NCBI RefSeq assembly: GCF_023016155.1
Contig: NZ_JALKBG010000008.1
Coordinates: 374,501-438,500, forward strand
DNA from: Aliiroseovarius sp. F20344
GTDB lineage: Bacteria; Pseudomonadota; Alphaproteobacteria; Rhodobacterales; Rhodobacteraceae
Length of the DNA: 64,000 bases
Direction of reading: 5' to 3'
Part shown: one piece after another, positions 9,854 through 18,833 of the stretch
Numbering within the stretch: the first letter of the stretch is position 1
How the letters are laid out: every line of letters starts with the position of its first letter
The notes under the pieces: model-generated
The model's input: the letters and a program-made list of their open reading frames with translations, nothing else
Database searches by the model: none
What the model was told of the DNA's origin: nothing
Program-made: the position numbers and the translations under genes

Positions 9854-10048
9854 TCAGTGAGGCTTTGAAGTTTCCTGTGAAAGCGCCTGAGACACGGCCT
9901 CGGCGGCTTCGTCCAGGTCTTCGGGGCTGTTTGCTGCCATGGCATAAGAACCGTTAAGCCAGCGGCCAAGGTCGACGTCTGCGCAGCGTCGCGAGCAGAA
10001 GGGCCGATACTTGGGGTCAGTGTCTTTTTCGCAGATCGGGCAAGCCAT
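9854..10048 (-). CDS. yacG: YacG-type zinc-ribbon protein (DNA gyrase inhibitor family)
   Basis: This 64-residue protein carries the YacG zinc ribbon: CPIC at residues 3–6 and FCSRRC downstream, followed by the conserved [11 protein letters not shown] segment. YacG of E. coli binds zinc and inhibits DNA gyrase by binding GyrB. The start codon overlaps the stop of the upstream RNase gene (TAATG), so the two are translationally coupled. It is the last protein gene of the infA–maf–RNase–yacG run before tRNA-Phe. Confidence 0.92.
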   Translation of the reverse strand: MACPICEKDTDPKYRPFCSRRCADVDLGRWLNGSYAMAANSPEDLDEAAEAVSQALSQETSKPH

Positions 10049-11085
10049 TAGCGGTCCTCCAGACAGCGCGACAGGGGCAGGCGCTCACGTTTGCGTTGCA
10101 GCTCGAACAGGCCCAGTTGGGTCCAGCCGACCATAGCTGTTTCAATGCCCTCAGCCTTAAATGCGGCGCGGAGAACCTGTTCAATCTGCCGGCGATCTTT
10201 CTTGGGGCAGGGGGCGAAGTCGACAATGATCTGACCACCCAATCCCCGGCATCGCAGCGCGGCGGGCAAGGCGCGGGCAGCAGTGATGTTGGCCTTAAGA
10301 CCCGCCGCCGGGCTGGTGTCTCCCCCGGTGTTCACATCGACAGCCACAAGCGCGCGTGTGGGTTCGACAAACATCGATGCACCGCCGGTTAGCCGCTCAT
10401 AGGATCCGCGCGCAGAGGCGATCAACTCGTGCACGCCATGGCGGTCAAACGCGCCCATATCGGCGTCCAGCACATCGGGCTCAGACCAATCCCGCCACGC
10501 AAGCGCATGAGGATCAGGACCATCCACCAGAAGTTCAGCGTCGCCATCTGTGTCCGCAAGCACAGCGCGCGACAGGGCAAGCATGGCCGTGATGTCAGTA
10601 GCCACATCTTCAAGATCAGCTTGTGCGGCGATTGAGCGAATGATCAGGCCTTCTTCGGCTCCGTCCATCACCGCATGCGCTGTTTCCAGAAGTTGCACGC
10701 GGATCTCTTCATCGCGAATGGATCGGCTGACATTGATGCCAGGCGCACCGGGCGTCACGATGGCATAGCGGCTTTTGAACAGCACTTTCTGGGTAACAGG
10801 AACGGCTTTGCCGTCTTCTCCAAAACCTGTGACCTGAACCAATAGGCGCTCGCCGGGCTTTAACCCTTTGCCCTGCCTTAAGAATCCGGACTTGCCGTTC
10901 GGCAAGCGCAACATCATCCCGCCTTGCCCTTTTAAGGGGCGGTCGCAGATGGCACGAAGGATTGCACCGGGTTGAATGACATTATCCGGAGCCTCGATCA
11001 GCAAATCCGTAAGCTTGCCATCGACAATCTGGGCCGCGGCCATTCGCCCTTGGTAGTGATCAAGCGCAATCACGCTGCCGTTCAT
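10048..11085 (-). CDS. Ribonuclease E/G family protein (short form)
   Basis: This 345-residue protein covers the N-terminal S1-like and catalytic parts of the RNase E/G family. Hallmarks include VSRSIRDEE in the RNase H-like/5'-sensor region, the catalytic aspartate of VAVDVNTGG and the second aspartate of [10 protein letters not shown]. It lacks the long scaffold tail of RNase E, and the usual zinc-link CPxCxG motif is not seen. A longer frame reaches 11184, but the ATG at 11085 is chosen because it overlaps the maf stop as ATGA and begins the conserved [10 protein letters not shown] role in RNA processing is inferred from the family. Confidence 0.88.
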   Translation of the reverse strand: MNGSVIALDHYQGRMAAAQIVDGKLTDLLIEAPDNVIQPGAILRAICDRPLKGQGGMMLRLPNGKSGFLRQGKGLKPGERLLVQVTGFGEDGKAVPVTQKVLFKSRYAIVTPGAPGINVSRSIRDEEIRVQLLETAHAVMDGAEEGLIIRSIAAQADLEDVATDITAMLALSRAVLADTDGDAELLVDGPDPHALAWRDWSEPDVLDADMGAFDRHGVHELIASARGSYERLTGGASMFVEPTRALVAVDVNTGGDTSPAAGLKANITAARALPAALRCRGLGGQIIVDFAPCPKKDRRQIEQVLRAAFKAEGIETAMVGWTQLGLFELQRKRERLPLSRCLEDR

Positions 11086-11669
11086 GTTTCTGCTCCGTAT
11101 AGGGGGTATCCGGCTGCAACCAGCAGGCCTGCAGTTTCCGCCACCGGAAGGCCAACGACACCTGTATAGCTGCCTTGTATCCATGGAATGAACGCGCCAG
11201 CCGGGCCCTGGATGGCATAGCCACCAGCCTTACCCTGCCAGTCGCAGGTGGCGAGATAGCCGTTCAGCTCTTGGTTCGAGAGGCGTTTCATTTTGACGTC
11301 TGTCACCACATCGCGCGACCACGAGCTTGAGGCATTGCGCACCACGACCGAGGTGATCACACGATGGCGACGCCCCGACAGGGACATCAGGAACTCGGCC
11401 GCTTGTCCGGCATCTTCGGGTTTGCCCATGATGCGGCGCCCTAAAGCGACGGTCGTATCAGCGCACAACACGATCTCGTCTGCTGCTACGGTCATGGCTG
11501 CGGCCTTTGCGGTTGCAATTCGGCGGCAATAATTCAGCGGCAATTCACCCTTCAGCGGCGTTTCATCCACGTCCGGTGGGCGCACATCATCCGCAACAAG
11601 GCCGAGCTGCCCCAGCAACTCGGCCCGTCTTGGGCTACCAGAGCCCAGAATCAGCTTGGGGCGCGTCAT
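11082..11669 (-). CDS. maf: Maf-like nucleoside triphosphate pyrophosphatase
   Basis: This 195-residue protein has the full Maf signature: [14 protein letters not shown] at the N-terminus, DVDET, and [22 protein letters not shown] in the middle. Maf proteins hydrolyse non-canonical or methylated nucleoside triphosphates (dTTP/UTP types) to monophosphates. It lies 12 bp downstream of infA and overlaps the RNase gene by 4 bp, so it sits in one transcription unit with both. Confidence 0.93.
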   Translation of the reverse strand: MTRPKLILGSGSPRRAELLGQLGLVADDVRPPDVDETPLKGELPLNYCRRIATAKAAAMTVAADEIVLCADTTVALGRRIMGKPEDAGQAAEFLMSLSGRRHRVITSVVVRNASSSWSRDVVTDVKMKRLSNQELNGYLATCDWQGKAGGYAIQGPAGAFIPWIQGSYTGVVGLPVAETAGLLVAAGYPLYGAET

Positions 11670-11681
11670 GCGCGACCGCGC

Positions 11682-11900
11682 TTACTTAAAGCGATAGTTG
11701 ATCCGACCTTTGGTCAGATCATAGGGGGTCATTTCGACCTGCACCTTGTCGCCAGCCAGAACACGGATGCGGTTCTTCCGCATCTTGCCTGCCGTGTGCG
11801 CGATGATCGTATGGCCGTTTTCCAGCTCGACCAGAAATGTCGCGTTCGGCAGGAGTTCCTTAACGACACCGGGAAATTCGAGCAGTTCTTCCTTGGCCAT
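11682..11900 (-). CDS. infA: Translation initiation factor IF-1
   Basis: At 72 residues this is a complete S1/OB-fold IF-1, from [11 protein letters not shown] to KGRINYRFK. The start at 11900 is preferred over an ATG eight codons upstream because AGGAGTG lies just before it and the product then matches the family length. IF-1 binds the 30S A site with IF-2 and IF-3. It leads the infA–maf–RNase–yacG group. Confidence 0.97.
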   Translation of the reverse strand: MAKEELLEFPGVVKELLPNATFLVELENGHTIIAHTAGKMRKNRIRVLAGDKVQVEMTPYDLTKGRINYRFK

Positions 11901-12035
11901 GTTCACTCCTGTGTTTTCACCCACCCATCGTAGGCGCGCTATAAATGGGGGGAAACGTCCCGGTTTTCAAGGGAATTCGGTGCTTACGTGACTTTTGCCA
12001 GAAAAGCGCAACTTTCAGGCCTTTAAGGCAGTGCT

Positions 12036-12530
12036 TTAACGGCGCGGAAGTTCCGTATTCGGCCGCCCAAAGCGTTCCAGGATACGTTCCTTGATCTGGT
12101 CGCGGGCTTGCCGGTAGTTGACCAATTTTTCCTCGCGTCGGGTGCCCAACCCCGTTGGGTCCAAAATGGGCCAGTATTCCACATCAAGGTGAAACACACG
12201 CGTCAGTTCCAGTGCACGGCGTTGGCTTGCGGGGGACAGGGCAATTACCAGATCGAAACTGGACAGGTCGTCGCCCCATTCCTCCATTTGGTCAAAACTA
12301 CGCACGCGGTGGGCCGAAAGTTCGATGCCCAATTCGTCACACACCGCGACTGAGAAGCCGTCGATATCCAGCTCGCTATGAACGCCAGCGGATTGCACAT
12401 ATATCTCGTGACCATAGAAAGCTTTCATCATCCCTTCGGCCATTGGGGAACGCACAGAATTGTGGTCACAGCAAAACAGCACGGATTGGGGACGATCTGC
12501 TTCCAAATTTACCCCCAGTGCAGCACACAA
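12036..12530 (-). CDS. Low molecular weight phosphatase / arsenate reductase-like protein
   Basis: This 164-residue protein has the low molecular weight tyrosine phosphatase P-loop, CDHNSVRS (C-x5-R-S), near residue 21. A downstream DPTG segment supplies the expected general-acid aspartate. The central region (FDLVIALSPASQRRA) matches the family. Its substrate is unknown; arsenate reduction and protein-tyrosine dephosphorylation are both possible. The start overlaps the end of the UPF0262 gene by 22 bp, suggesting coupling. About 110 bp separate its stop from infA. Confidence 0.85.
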   Translation of the reverse strand: MCAALGVNLEADRPQSVLFCCDHNSVRSPMAEGMMKAFYGHEIYVQSAGVHSELDIDGFSVAVCDELGIELSAHRVRSFDQMEEWGDDLSSFDLVIALSPASQRRALELTRVFHLDVEYWPILDPTGLGTRREEKLVNYRQARDQIKERILERFGRPNTELPRR

Positions 12531-12991
12531 ATAAGGGTGAACAGGCGGCGGGCTGTGTCGATATCGATATCGGCTTTGCCCTCAAGGCGCTCTTGCAAGA
12601 CGCGCGCGCCTTCATTGTGGATGCCGCGACGGGCCATATCGATCGCTTCGATCTGGCTGGGGGGCAGCTTCTTCACGGCATCAAAGTAGCTTTCGCAAAT
12701 CGCGAAATAGTCCTTCACCACCTGCCGGAACGGCCCAAGCGACAGGTGGAATTCGCCAGCAGGATCGCCTGCTTCTGTTTTGGCATCTACCACCAGACGT
12801 TTTTCACGAATGGCCAGCCCCAAATGATAGGGGCCGTCCGGCACAGGTTGGTCTCCGCGCGCGGCCAGATCAAAGCTGTTGTCTTCCAACAGATCAAAGA
12901 TCGCGACCTTGCGTTCCTGCTCGATCTCGGGCGTGGGGGCGGCAAGGCCGGTGTCATCAATATCAATATGGGTGATGCGGTTCGTGGTCAT
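12509..12991 (-). CDS. UPF0262 family protein
   Basis: This 160-residue protein begins MTTNRITHIDIDD and contains the conserved LLEDNSF and RRGIHNEGARVLQERL segments of the UPF0262 family found in Alphaproteobacteria. Function is unknown. The start at 12991 is chosen over an upstream ATG at 13078 because the upstream part overlaps the hisD end and is not family-like. It sits between hisD and the phosphatase, a conserved neighbourhood in Rhodobacteraceae. Confidence 0.88.
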   Translation of the reverse strand: MTTNRITHIDIDDTGLAAPTPEIEQERKVAIFDLLEDNSFDLAARGDQPVPDGPYHLGLAIREKRLVVDAKTEAGDPAGEFHLSLGPFRQVVKDYFAICESYFDAVKKLPPSQIEAIDMARRGIHNEGARVLQERLEGKADIDIDTARRLFTLICVLHWG

Positions 12992-13007
12992 TGGCACTAT
13001 CTGAGGG

Positions 13008-14309
13008 TCAATCGTTAAGGGCGTCAAGTCTTGCGCGAACGGACAGGCCGTGGGCTTCAAGGCTTTCGGAAATGGCAAGAGTTTCGGCGGCGGGGCCGAT
13101 GGCAGCCAGCGCGCCGGGCGTCATGCGGGCCAGTGTGGTGCGTTTCAGAAAATCCATCACCGACAGGCCCGAGCTAAAGCGGGCCGAGCGCGCGGTGGGC
13201 AGCACGTGGTTTGGGCCGCCGACATAGTCGCCGATGGCTTCGGGTGTGAACTGGCCCAAGAAAATCGCACCAGCGTGGACGCATTTGTCTGACAGGGCTT
13301 CGGGGTCTGCCACGCACAGCTCTAGGTGCTCGGGTGCGATACGATTGGACAGCGCGGCGGCTTCGTCCAAATCGCGCACGGTGATCACCGCGCCGAAATC
13401 GCGCCAGCTTGCGCCTGCAATATCGCGTCGTTCCAGCGTTTCAAGGCGTGCGGAAACCGCTTTGGCCACGTCGTGGCCGAAGGTTTCATCGGTCGTGATC
13501 AGGATCGATTGCGCGCTTTCGTCATGCTCGGCTTGGCTCATCAGATCCAAGGCCAGCCAGTCGGAGTCATTATCGGCATCCGCGATGATCAGAATTTCCG
13601 AAGGACCCGCGATCATGTCGATGCCGACCTTGCCAAACACCCGACGTTTGGCGGCGGCCACAAAGGCGTTGCCCGGCCCGGTGATCTTGTCCACGGGCGC
13701 AATGGTGTCGGTGCCATAGGCAAGTGCTGCGATCGCCTGTGCGCCACCGATGCGATAGACTTCGTCCACACCTGCGATTTTGGCGGCCAACAAAACCAGA
13801 GGGTTCGTGGCCCCATCTGGTGTGGGAACAGTGATCGCAAGACGCTCGACCCCGGCAACTTTGGCCGGGATGGCATTCATCAGGACGGATGACGGATAAC
13901 TGGCCAACCCCCCCGGTACATAAAGCCCCGCAGCGGAAACTGCACTCCAACGCCAGCCCAGATCAGCGCCGCTTTCATCAGTCCAGCGCTGATCTTCCGG
14001 CATCTGGCGCGAGTGATACGCGCGGATGCGATCTGCGGCGAGCTCCAGTGCAGCGCGGTCTTCATCTGAAACCTTCGCGCATTCCGCTTCGATCTCGGCC
14101 TCAGAAAAGTGCAATGTTTCTGGCGTCAAGTCCAGCCGGTCGAATTTCGAGGTTAGCTCGATTACGGCTACATCCCCACGCGCACGCACGTCAGCAATGA
14201 TGCCAGCCACAGCAGCGTCCACATCCGGGCTGTCTTCGCGCTTCATGGATAAAAGTTCAGTGAAACGCGCTTCGAAATCGCTGTCGGTGCTATTCAGAAA
14301 TTGGGGCAT
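13008..14309 (-). CDS. hisD: Histidinol dehydrogenase
   Basis: This 433-residue enzyme oxidises L-histidinol to L-histidine with two NAD+ and bound zinc. It has the HisD signature from GGAQAIAALAYGT through IAGPSEILIIAD. The zinc and catalytic motifs are present: SQAEHDE (Gln and His), APEHLE (Glu and His), GDYVGGPNHVLPT (Asp) and a C-terminal EAHG (His). The start at 14309 follows AGGAGAGCGCC; an in-frame ATG farther upstream is less likely. A second HisD-family gene (58001–59308) lies in the sulfonate operon. This copy, in the housekeeping cluster, is the biosynthetic one. Confidence 0.96.
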   Translation of the reverse strand: MPQFLNSTDSDFEARFTELLSMKREDSPDVDAAVAGIIADVRARGDVAVIELTSKFDRLDLTPETLHFSEAEIEAECAKVSDEDRAALELAADRIRAYHSRQMPEDQRWTDESGADLGWRWSAVSAAGLYVPGGLASYPSSVLMNAIPAKVAGVERLAITVPTPDGATNPLVLLAAKIAGVDEVYRIGGAQAIAALAYGTDTIAPVDKITGPGNAFVAAAKRRVFGKVGIDMIAGPSEILIIADADNDSDWLALDLMSQAEHDESAQSILITTDETFGHDVAKAVSARLETLERRDIAGASWRDFGAVITVRDLDEAAALSNRIAPEHLELCVADPEALSDKCVHAGAIFLGQFTPEAIGDYVGGPNHVLPTARSARFSSGLSVMDFLKRTTLARMTPGALAAIGPAAETLAISESLEAHGLSVRARLDALND

Positions 14310-14375
14310 GGCGCTCTCCTTTGAGCGGGTCTTAGCGGCGGTACGACAGGGCTTCAAGCGCCACTGGGTCGCGGA

Positions 14376-14867
14376 TTATTCGGACAGGTCATGCTCCGGC
14401 GTGTGTTTTGAGGGCGCGATATAGGGGCGCGTGACGTCTTGAAGGGTCACATCCAGCGCCTCGACATCCAGCGCAATGGCACCATCACCTGCCAACACCA
14501 GCTCAAGACGGCCCATTCCGTCTTCACCCGGAGTGAACGACAGAGACAAAACCGACAAGATCATATCCTTGTCGCCCTTATGAACGCCTTGGCTTTGCAC
14601 TTTTAGAACATCCGAGACGGAAAGCACTGATTGCACCCGTTCGACATCACGTCCGCGGGCATCAGCGGCGGGTTTGTCCTCCCACCGGAAGCGATTGAGC
14701 AGCAGTGCAAAGCGGCGGCGGCTGGGATTCCACGACATTTCATTTGCGGGAAATACAGCGTCCTGAACCAGTGCCGAAACGACTGAAAGGTCTTCGCCAT
14801 CCAGCGCAACAAGCTTCAGTGCGCTTTCGCCTCCATCTTCGAACCGGGCGTCTTGCATATCGCTCAC
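14376..14867 (-). CDS. DUF2948 family protein
   Basis: This 163-residue protein is recognised as DUF2948 by [28 protein letters not shown] and the position between murA and hisD. Function is unknown. The GTG at 14867 overlaps the murA stop as GTGA, giving translational coupling; the ATG at 14858 is an alternative start. No membrane segment or metal motif is visible. Confidence 0.85.
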   Translation of the reverse strand: MSDMQDARFEDGGESALKLVALDGEDLSVVSALVQDAVFPANEMSWNPSRRRFALLLNRFRWEDKPAADARGRDVERVQSVLSVSDVLKVQSQGVHKGDKDMILSVLSLSFTPGEDGMGRLELVLAGDGAIALDVEALDVTLQDVTRPYIAPSKHTPEHDLSE

Positions 14868-16129
14868 TCCTTCACGCGCTCGATTTTGGCGCCAATGGAT
14901 GACAGTTTGCGCACGACTTTCTCGTAGCCGCGATCAAGGTGATAGACGCGGCTGACCACGGTTTCGCCTTCCGCAGCCATCGCAGCAAGGATCAACGACA
15001 CGGACGCGCGAAGATCCGTTGCCATGACAGGCGCACCTTTCAGCTTGTCGACGCCGTGTACGGTCGCAGTGCCGCCATGCACTTCGATATCCGCGCCCAT
15101 ACGGATCAGTTCCGGGGCGTGCATGAAGCGGTTTTCAAAAATGGTTTCGTGCAGGGTCGAGGTGCCCTCGGCCGTGCAAAGCATCGCCATCATTTGCGCC
15201 TGCAAATCGGTTGGGAAGCCGGGGAAGGGTTCTGTGGTGACGTCCACTGCGGATACACGACCGTTCTTACGGGCGACCTTTAGGCCCTTTGCGGTTTCTT
15301 CCACCTGAATGCCTGCTGCATCCAGTTTCTCGCAGAAGCTTTCCACCAACGAAATACGCCCGCCGATGCATTCAACCTCGCCGCCTGCAATGGCGGGGGC
15401 AAGCATATATGTACCAAGTTCGATCCGGTCAGTGACGACGGGGTGGGTCGCACCGTGCAGTCGGTCCACACCCTGAATGACGATCTCGGACGTGCCATCG
15501 CCTTCGATTTGCGCGCCCATTTTGCGCAGGCAATCCGCAAGATCCACAATTTCAGGTTCACGCGCGGCGTTTCGAAGTACGGTGGTGCCCTTCGCAAGAG
15601 TGGCCGCCATCATGATGTTCTCAGTCGCGCCAACAGAGGCGAAAGCCAGTTCAATCTCGGCGCCTTTCAAGCCACGCGGCGCTTTGGCGTGCAGATAACC
15701 GTCTTTCAGCTCGATCTCAGCGCCCAGTTTTTCCAGCCCGTGAATGTGCAAATCCATCGGACGCGCGCCAATGGCGCAACCACCGGGAAGCGATACAACC
15801 GCATGTCCCAGGCGCGTCAGCATTGGGCCAAGCACCAGATTTGACGCGCGCATTTTGCGCACGATGTCATATTCCGCCACGTGGTTATCAAGGTTATGGC
15901 TCGACAGGGTCAGAACCTGACCCTCTTGCATCGATGCGGCCTCAGCCCCAAGGCTTTCCAGAAGCTGCGTCATTGTCTTGATGTCCGACAGGCGCGGCGC
16001 ATTGGTCAGGGTCAGAGGCTCTTCCGAGAGAATCGTCGCGGGCATCAACGTCAAACATGCATTCTTGGCCCCCGCGATCGGAATTTCGCCACGCAGCTCT
16101 CCGCCACCCGTTACTACAATCGAATCCAT
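14864..16129 (-). CDS. murA: UDP-N-acetylglucosamine 1-carboxyvinyltransferase MurA
   Basis: This 421-residue protein is a complete EPSP-synthase-fold MurA. It transfers enolpyruvyl from PEP to UDP-GlcNAc, the first committed step of peptidoglycan synthesis. The active-site cysteine loop [16 protein letters not shown] is intact, so the enzyme should be fosfomycin-sensitive at the catalytic residue. The N-terminal [17 protein letters not shown] and the C-terminal [14 protein letters not shown] are typical. It is cytoplasmic and leads the murA–DUF2948–hisD group. Confidence 0.97.
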   Translation of the reverse strand: MDSIVVTGGGELRGEIPIAGAKNACLTLMPATILSEEPLTLTNAPRLSDIKTMTQLLESLGAEAASMQEGQVLTLSSHNLDNHVAEYDIVRKMRASNLVLGPMLTRLGHAVVSLPGGCAIGARPMDLHIHGLEKLGAEIELKDGYLHAKAPRGLKGAEIELAFASVGATENIMMAATLAKGTTVLRNAAREPEIVDLADCLRKMGAQIEGDGTSEIVIQGVDRLHGATHPVVTDRIELGTYMLAPAIAGGEVECIGGRISLVESFCEKLDAAGIQVEETAKGLKVARKNGRVSAVDVTTEPFPGFPTDLQAQMMAMLCTAEGTSTLHETIFENRFMHAPELIRMGADIEVHGGTATVHGVDKLKGAPVMATDLRASVSLILAAMAAEGETVVSRVYHLDRGYEKVVRKLSSIGAKIERVKE

Positions 16130-16138
16130 CTGCCTGCC

Positions 16139-16303
16139 TTACCTTTTATTCTCTGTGTTTTCCGCAGCTTCGCCCTCGGACGCTGCACGTGCCTTGGCCT
16201 GCGCTTTGCGCCGTCCCATGTTTGCTTTTAACGCAGCTTTCAGCCGCGCTTCACGATCAGCCCCTTTTTTTGCGGGCTTTTGAGATGACTTGTTCCGCTC
16301 CAT
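16139..16303 (-). CDS. Small basic hypothetical protein upstream of murA, 54 aa
   Basis: A short Lys/Arg/Ala-rich protein: KKGADREARLKAALKANMGRR is followed by a charged tail ending AENTENKR. It is predicted to be helical and soluble, and the basic patches could bind nucleic acid, though that is inference. A 9-bp gap to murA suggests cotranscription. The ATG at 16303 is preferred over one 18 codons upstream that starts in non-family-like sequence. I do not recognise a named family. Confidence 0.6.
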   Translation of the reverse strand: MERNKSSQKPAKKGADREARLKAALKANMGRRKAQAKARAASEGEAAENTENKR

Positions 16304-16393
16304 GGGGTCTTCTGTAACGTGGATTGAAAAAAGGGTCCAGAATACGCTTGCGTCCATCTGAGAATAGGGCTAATCAGCCGCCCACGACAGGAT

Positions 16394-16468
16394 GCTGTGG
16401 TAGCTCAGTGGTAGAGCGCGTCATTGGTAATGACGAGGTCGGGAGTTCAATCCTCCCTCACAGCACCA
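16394..16468 (+). tRNA. tRNA-Thr (GGT)
   Basis: A 75-nt cloverleaf with encoded CCA. The acceptor GCTGTGG pairs with TCACAGC (one G-T wobble), the D-arm is TAGCTCAGTGGTAGAGC, the anticodon loop is TTGGTAA (anticodon GGT), and the T-arm is GGGAGTTCAATCCTCCC. It is the only plus-strand gene in this housekeeping block. Confidence 0.97.
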
Positions 16469-16537
16469 TCCATTCCCCAAAACCCATGATTGCTTTTGAC
16501 CTTACGCGGGTTCAGTACCTGCGGCAGTTGGTTGGAT

Positions 16538-16562
16538 CTGCCAACACGGTTGGTGTTGGCAG
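16538..16562. terminator. Perfect 10-bp hairpin between tRNA-Thr and the CBS-domain gene
   Basis: CTGCCAACAC (16538–16547) and GTGTTGGCAG (16553–16562) form a perfect inverted repeat with a 5-nt loop. It lies between convergent units, tRNA-Thr on plus and the CBS gene ending at 16579 on minus, so it could stop both. Neither strand has a T-run after it, so Rho-independent activity is uncertain. Confidence 0.4.
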
Positions 16563-16578
16563 TCGCTGTGGCCTTGAA

Positions 16579-17100
16579 TTAACCGACGATCAGCTGTTTT
16601 AGCTGTAGGGCTTCGTGCTCAACCTCGTTCAAGCGGTGGGTGATGACGTCGCCGATGGTCACCATACCAATCGGACCAGAATCGCCCATCACAGGCATGT
16701 GGCGGAAGCGACCGTCGCTCATCCGTTTCAGGACAGAGACCAGCGGATCATTCATGCCGCAGGTTTCAACTTCTTTCGTCATGACGTCCTCGACCAGTTG
16801 GGGCAGGGTTTGTCCCGGTGTGTCCGCCAGTTTGCGTACGATGTCACGTTCGGACAGGATTCCGCACAACGCGCCTGTGTCATCGGTGACAACCAAAGCA
16901 CCAATCCGCTTGTCCCGTAGGATCTCAACTGCGCGTCCAAGTGTTTCACCGGGCTGGATGGCGATCACATTGCTGCCTTTGCTGTCAAGAATATCACCAA
17001 CCACGGCGGTTTTTGCCTTTAGGTTGCTGGCAGTGTCTTGGCTGTGGCTCTGGGATCCTTTGCGATCCTTGCGCATAGGGGCCTGATACGACGTTGGCAT
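16579..17100 (-). CDS. CBS domain pair protein
   Basis: This 173-residue protein is made mainly of two CBS motifs. The first includes VIAIQPGETLGRAVEIL and GALCGILSERDIVRKL; the second includes VETCGMNDPLVSVLKRM and GMVTIGDVITHRL. CBS pairs bind adenosyl nucleotides such as AMP, ATP or SAM and usually act as sensors. No effector domain is attached and the N-terminal 40 residues are basic and polar. The start at 17100 is preceded by GGAGGA. Its partner is unknown. Confidence 0.88.
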   Translation of the reverse strand: MPTSYQAPMRKDRKGSQSHSQDTASNLKAKTAVVGDILDSKGSNVIAIQPGETLGRAVEILRDKRIGALVVTDDTGALCGILSERDIVRKLADTPGQTLPQLVEDVMTKEVETCGMNDPLVSVLKRMSDGRFRHMPVMGDSGPIGMVTIGDVITHRLNEVEHEALQLKQLIVG

Positions 17101-17181
17101 AATCTGCTGTCCTCCCTGAATGGATTGCTGTTCGCACACATAGGTAGCATAACGCAGCTTATCGATTTCAGGAGACAAAAA

Positions 17182-17367
17182 ATGGTCGCACTTACGCTTT
17201 CATCCCCGGTGGCAACGGTGATCTTCGTGTTGGCGTGCTTTTGCGGCTATCAATATCGGCGTGTTTGGAAAGCCGAGGGGCCGCGGTATTTACTTTGGAT
17301 TTACGGGCTGCTGGCAGCCGTTGGGCTGCTGATACTGGGCTTTGTACCATTGGCGTCAGCCCAGTAG
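17182..17367 (+). CDS. Small two-helix membrane protein, 61 aa
   Basis: The ATG at 17182 follows AGGAGAC. The product has two hydrophobic segments, about residues 8–23 (PVATVIFVLACFCGY) and 38–57 (IYGLLAAVGLLILGFVPLA), joined by a basic loop (RRVWKAEGPR). It is predicted to sit in the inner membrane. It is divergent from the CBS gene and convergent with nqrM, ending 6 bp from it. I recognise no family. Confidence 0.6.
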   Translation: MVALTLSSPVATVIFVLACFCGYQYRRVWKAEGPRYLLWIYGLLAAVGLLILGFVPLASAQ

Positions 17368-17373
17368 GCTTGG

Positions 17374-17613
17374 TCAGCTTTCGGCCTGCGCCTGTTCCAT
17401 CATCTTCTTTTTGCGCGGGCATTGCGATAGGCGCTCGCGCAGCGGGCTGTTGGGATCAATTTCCTTGCTGCACACAAGGCATTGATCTGCATCGCTGATG
17501 GCGTTCAGGCCACCACAGCTGCCCTTGATCGTCTTGCCCGCCATGATCACGCCAAGGGCCATGCCCAGCATGATGACAAGCAGAACGCCAAAGGTCAGAA
17601 GGAAGGTGGCCAT
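17374..17613 (-). CDS. nqrM: Na+-NQR maturation protein NqrM
   Basis: This 79-residue protein starts with a membrane helix (TFLLTFGVLLVIMLGMALGV) followed by the four-cysteine signature of NqrM: KGSCGGLN and CLVC, with a further C near the end. NqrM is needed to install the membrane Fe centre in the NqrD/NqrE part of the sodium pump. It lies directly downstream of apbE and divergent from the nqr structural genes, consistent with a maturation role. Confidence 0.92.
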   Translation of the reverse strand: MATFLLTFGVLLVIMLGMALGVIMAGKTIKGSCGGLNAISDADQCLVCSKEIDPNSPLRERLSQCPRKKKMMEQAQAES

Positions 17614-17631
17614 GCCAGTGCTCCGATAATG

Positions 17632-18660
17632 TTATGCCGAAAGGCGTTTGAACGCGTCGCTTGCGGCCGATTTGAACTGAAGTGACGCCGCATCGGTGTC
17701 ACGCTCGACGAACAGAACAGCCACATCATGCGCTGCCGCCACTTCCAGACCACGCTCGCGGCCCAGAATAAGCATCGCAGTTGCCCAAGCATCTGCCAAC
17801 ATTCCGTTTTCTGCCAGGACAGTTGCCGAAGCGGTGCGGTGTGTGATGGGTTTGCCGGTTGCTGGATCAATCACATGCGAATAGCGCTCGCCGTCTTTTT
17901 CGAAATAGTTCCGGTAATCCCCGGACGAGGCCAGACCCAGACCCGAAATACCCACAACGTCAAATACAGCGTTGTTCAGAGTGGCAGGGGTTTCGATACC
18001 AATCTGCCAAGGCAGGCCGTTGGGGTTGCGGCCCGACGCATAGATGTCGCCACCGATTTCAACCATATAATCCGTGATACCAAAGGCTTCGAGAGCTTGG
18101 CCAACACGGTCCGCACCATATCCCTTGCCAATCGCGGCCAGATAGACTTGTGCGCCTGTCTGCTTTTTCTGAAGCATGTCGCCATCGACGCTGATCGTGT
18201 TGTTGTGACCAACGGAGGCCAGCGTTTGTGCAACCTCAGCATCGTTGGGCATGGACTGCGCGCCGGGGGCACCGAAGCCCCACAGCTCGATCAGTGGGCC
18301 CATTGTTGTGTCAAAACGGCCATCACTGGCGGCATGCACAGAATCAGCGGCTTTCATCACATGGGCCAGCGCCGGGGTGATGGAAACAGCTTCGGTGCTT
18401 GCCGACGCGTTAAAGCGCGAGATCTCGGATTTAGGGTCCCAGTTCGACATTTGCTGATTCACTTCAGCCAATGCCGCATCAATCGCAGTTTTCACATCGG
18501 CTTCGACCGCACCGCCCGAAGGCTCGATCGCGACAACGTTGTAAGTCGTCCCCATTGTCAGGCCCGACAGGTTGAATACACGGGCAGCCCCTTTGCACGC
18601 GGCCAAGGCCAGCGGCATGAACATTACGGAACGGCGTGAGAATTTGATCAGATCGGGCAC
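17632..18660 (-). CDS. apbE: FAD:protein FMN transferase ApbE, lipoprotein
   Basis: ApbE covalently attaches FMN to threonines of NqrB and NqrC, using FAD as donor. The frame extends to 19005, but the GTG at 18660 is preferred: GAGG lies 9–10 nt upstream, the product is 342 aa (family length), and the N-terminus becomes a short basic/RR segment followed by the lipobox LAAC. That predicts a lipid-anchored periplasmic protein. Family motifs include LTMGTTYNV, the substrate-binding IGKGYGADRV and the C-terminal ADAWATAMLILG. It is divergent from nqrA across 173 bp and upstream of nqrM. Confidence 0.92.
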   Translation of the reverse strand: MPDLIKFSRRSVMFMPLALAACKGAARVFNLSGLTMGTTYNVVAIEPSGGAVEADVKTAIDAALAEVNQQMSNWDPKSEISRFNASASTEAVSITPALAHVMKAADSVHAASDGRFDTTMGPLIELWGFGAPGAQSMPNDAEVAQTLASVGHNNTISVDGDMLQKKQTGAQVYLAAIGKGYGADRVGQALEAFGITDYMVEIGGDIYASGRNPNGLPWQIGIETPATLNNAVFDVVGISGLGLASSGDYRNYFEKDGERYSHVIDPATGKPITHRTASATVLAENGMLADAWATAMLILGRERGLEVAAAHDVAVLFVERDTDAASLQFKSAASDAFKRLSA

Positions 18661-18833
18661 TGGATGAACCTCTTTCAGTCTTTGAAGGGTCTGTGATTTG
18701 AATTCAATCAGGCTTGTCTTAGACAATAATGGTCTTTTCAACAAGAAAATGGCATTCACAATGTAAAAAGGGCCTTTCGTCCGCCGCGTACACATTGCAT
18801 ATAGCGGCAAGTCAATCTGAAGAGGTGAACACT

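Noticed and set aside
12155-13018. Plus frame of 287 codons
   Set aside because: Antisense to the LMW phosphatase and UPF0262 genes, which have clear family motifs.
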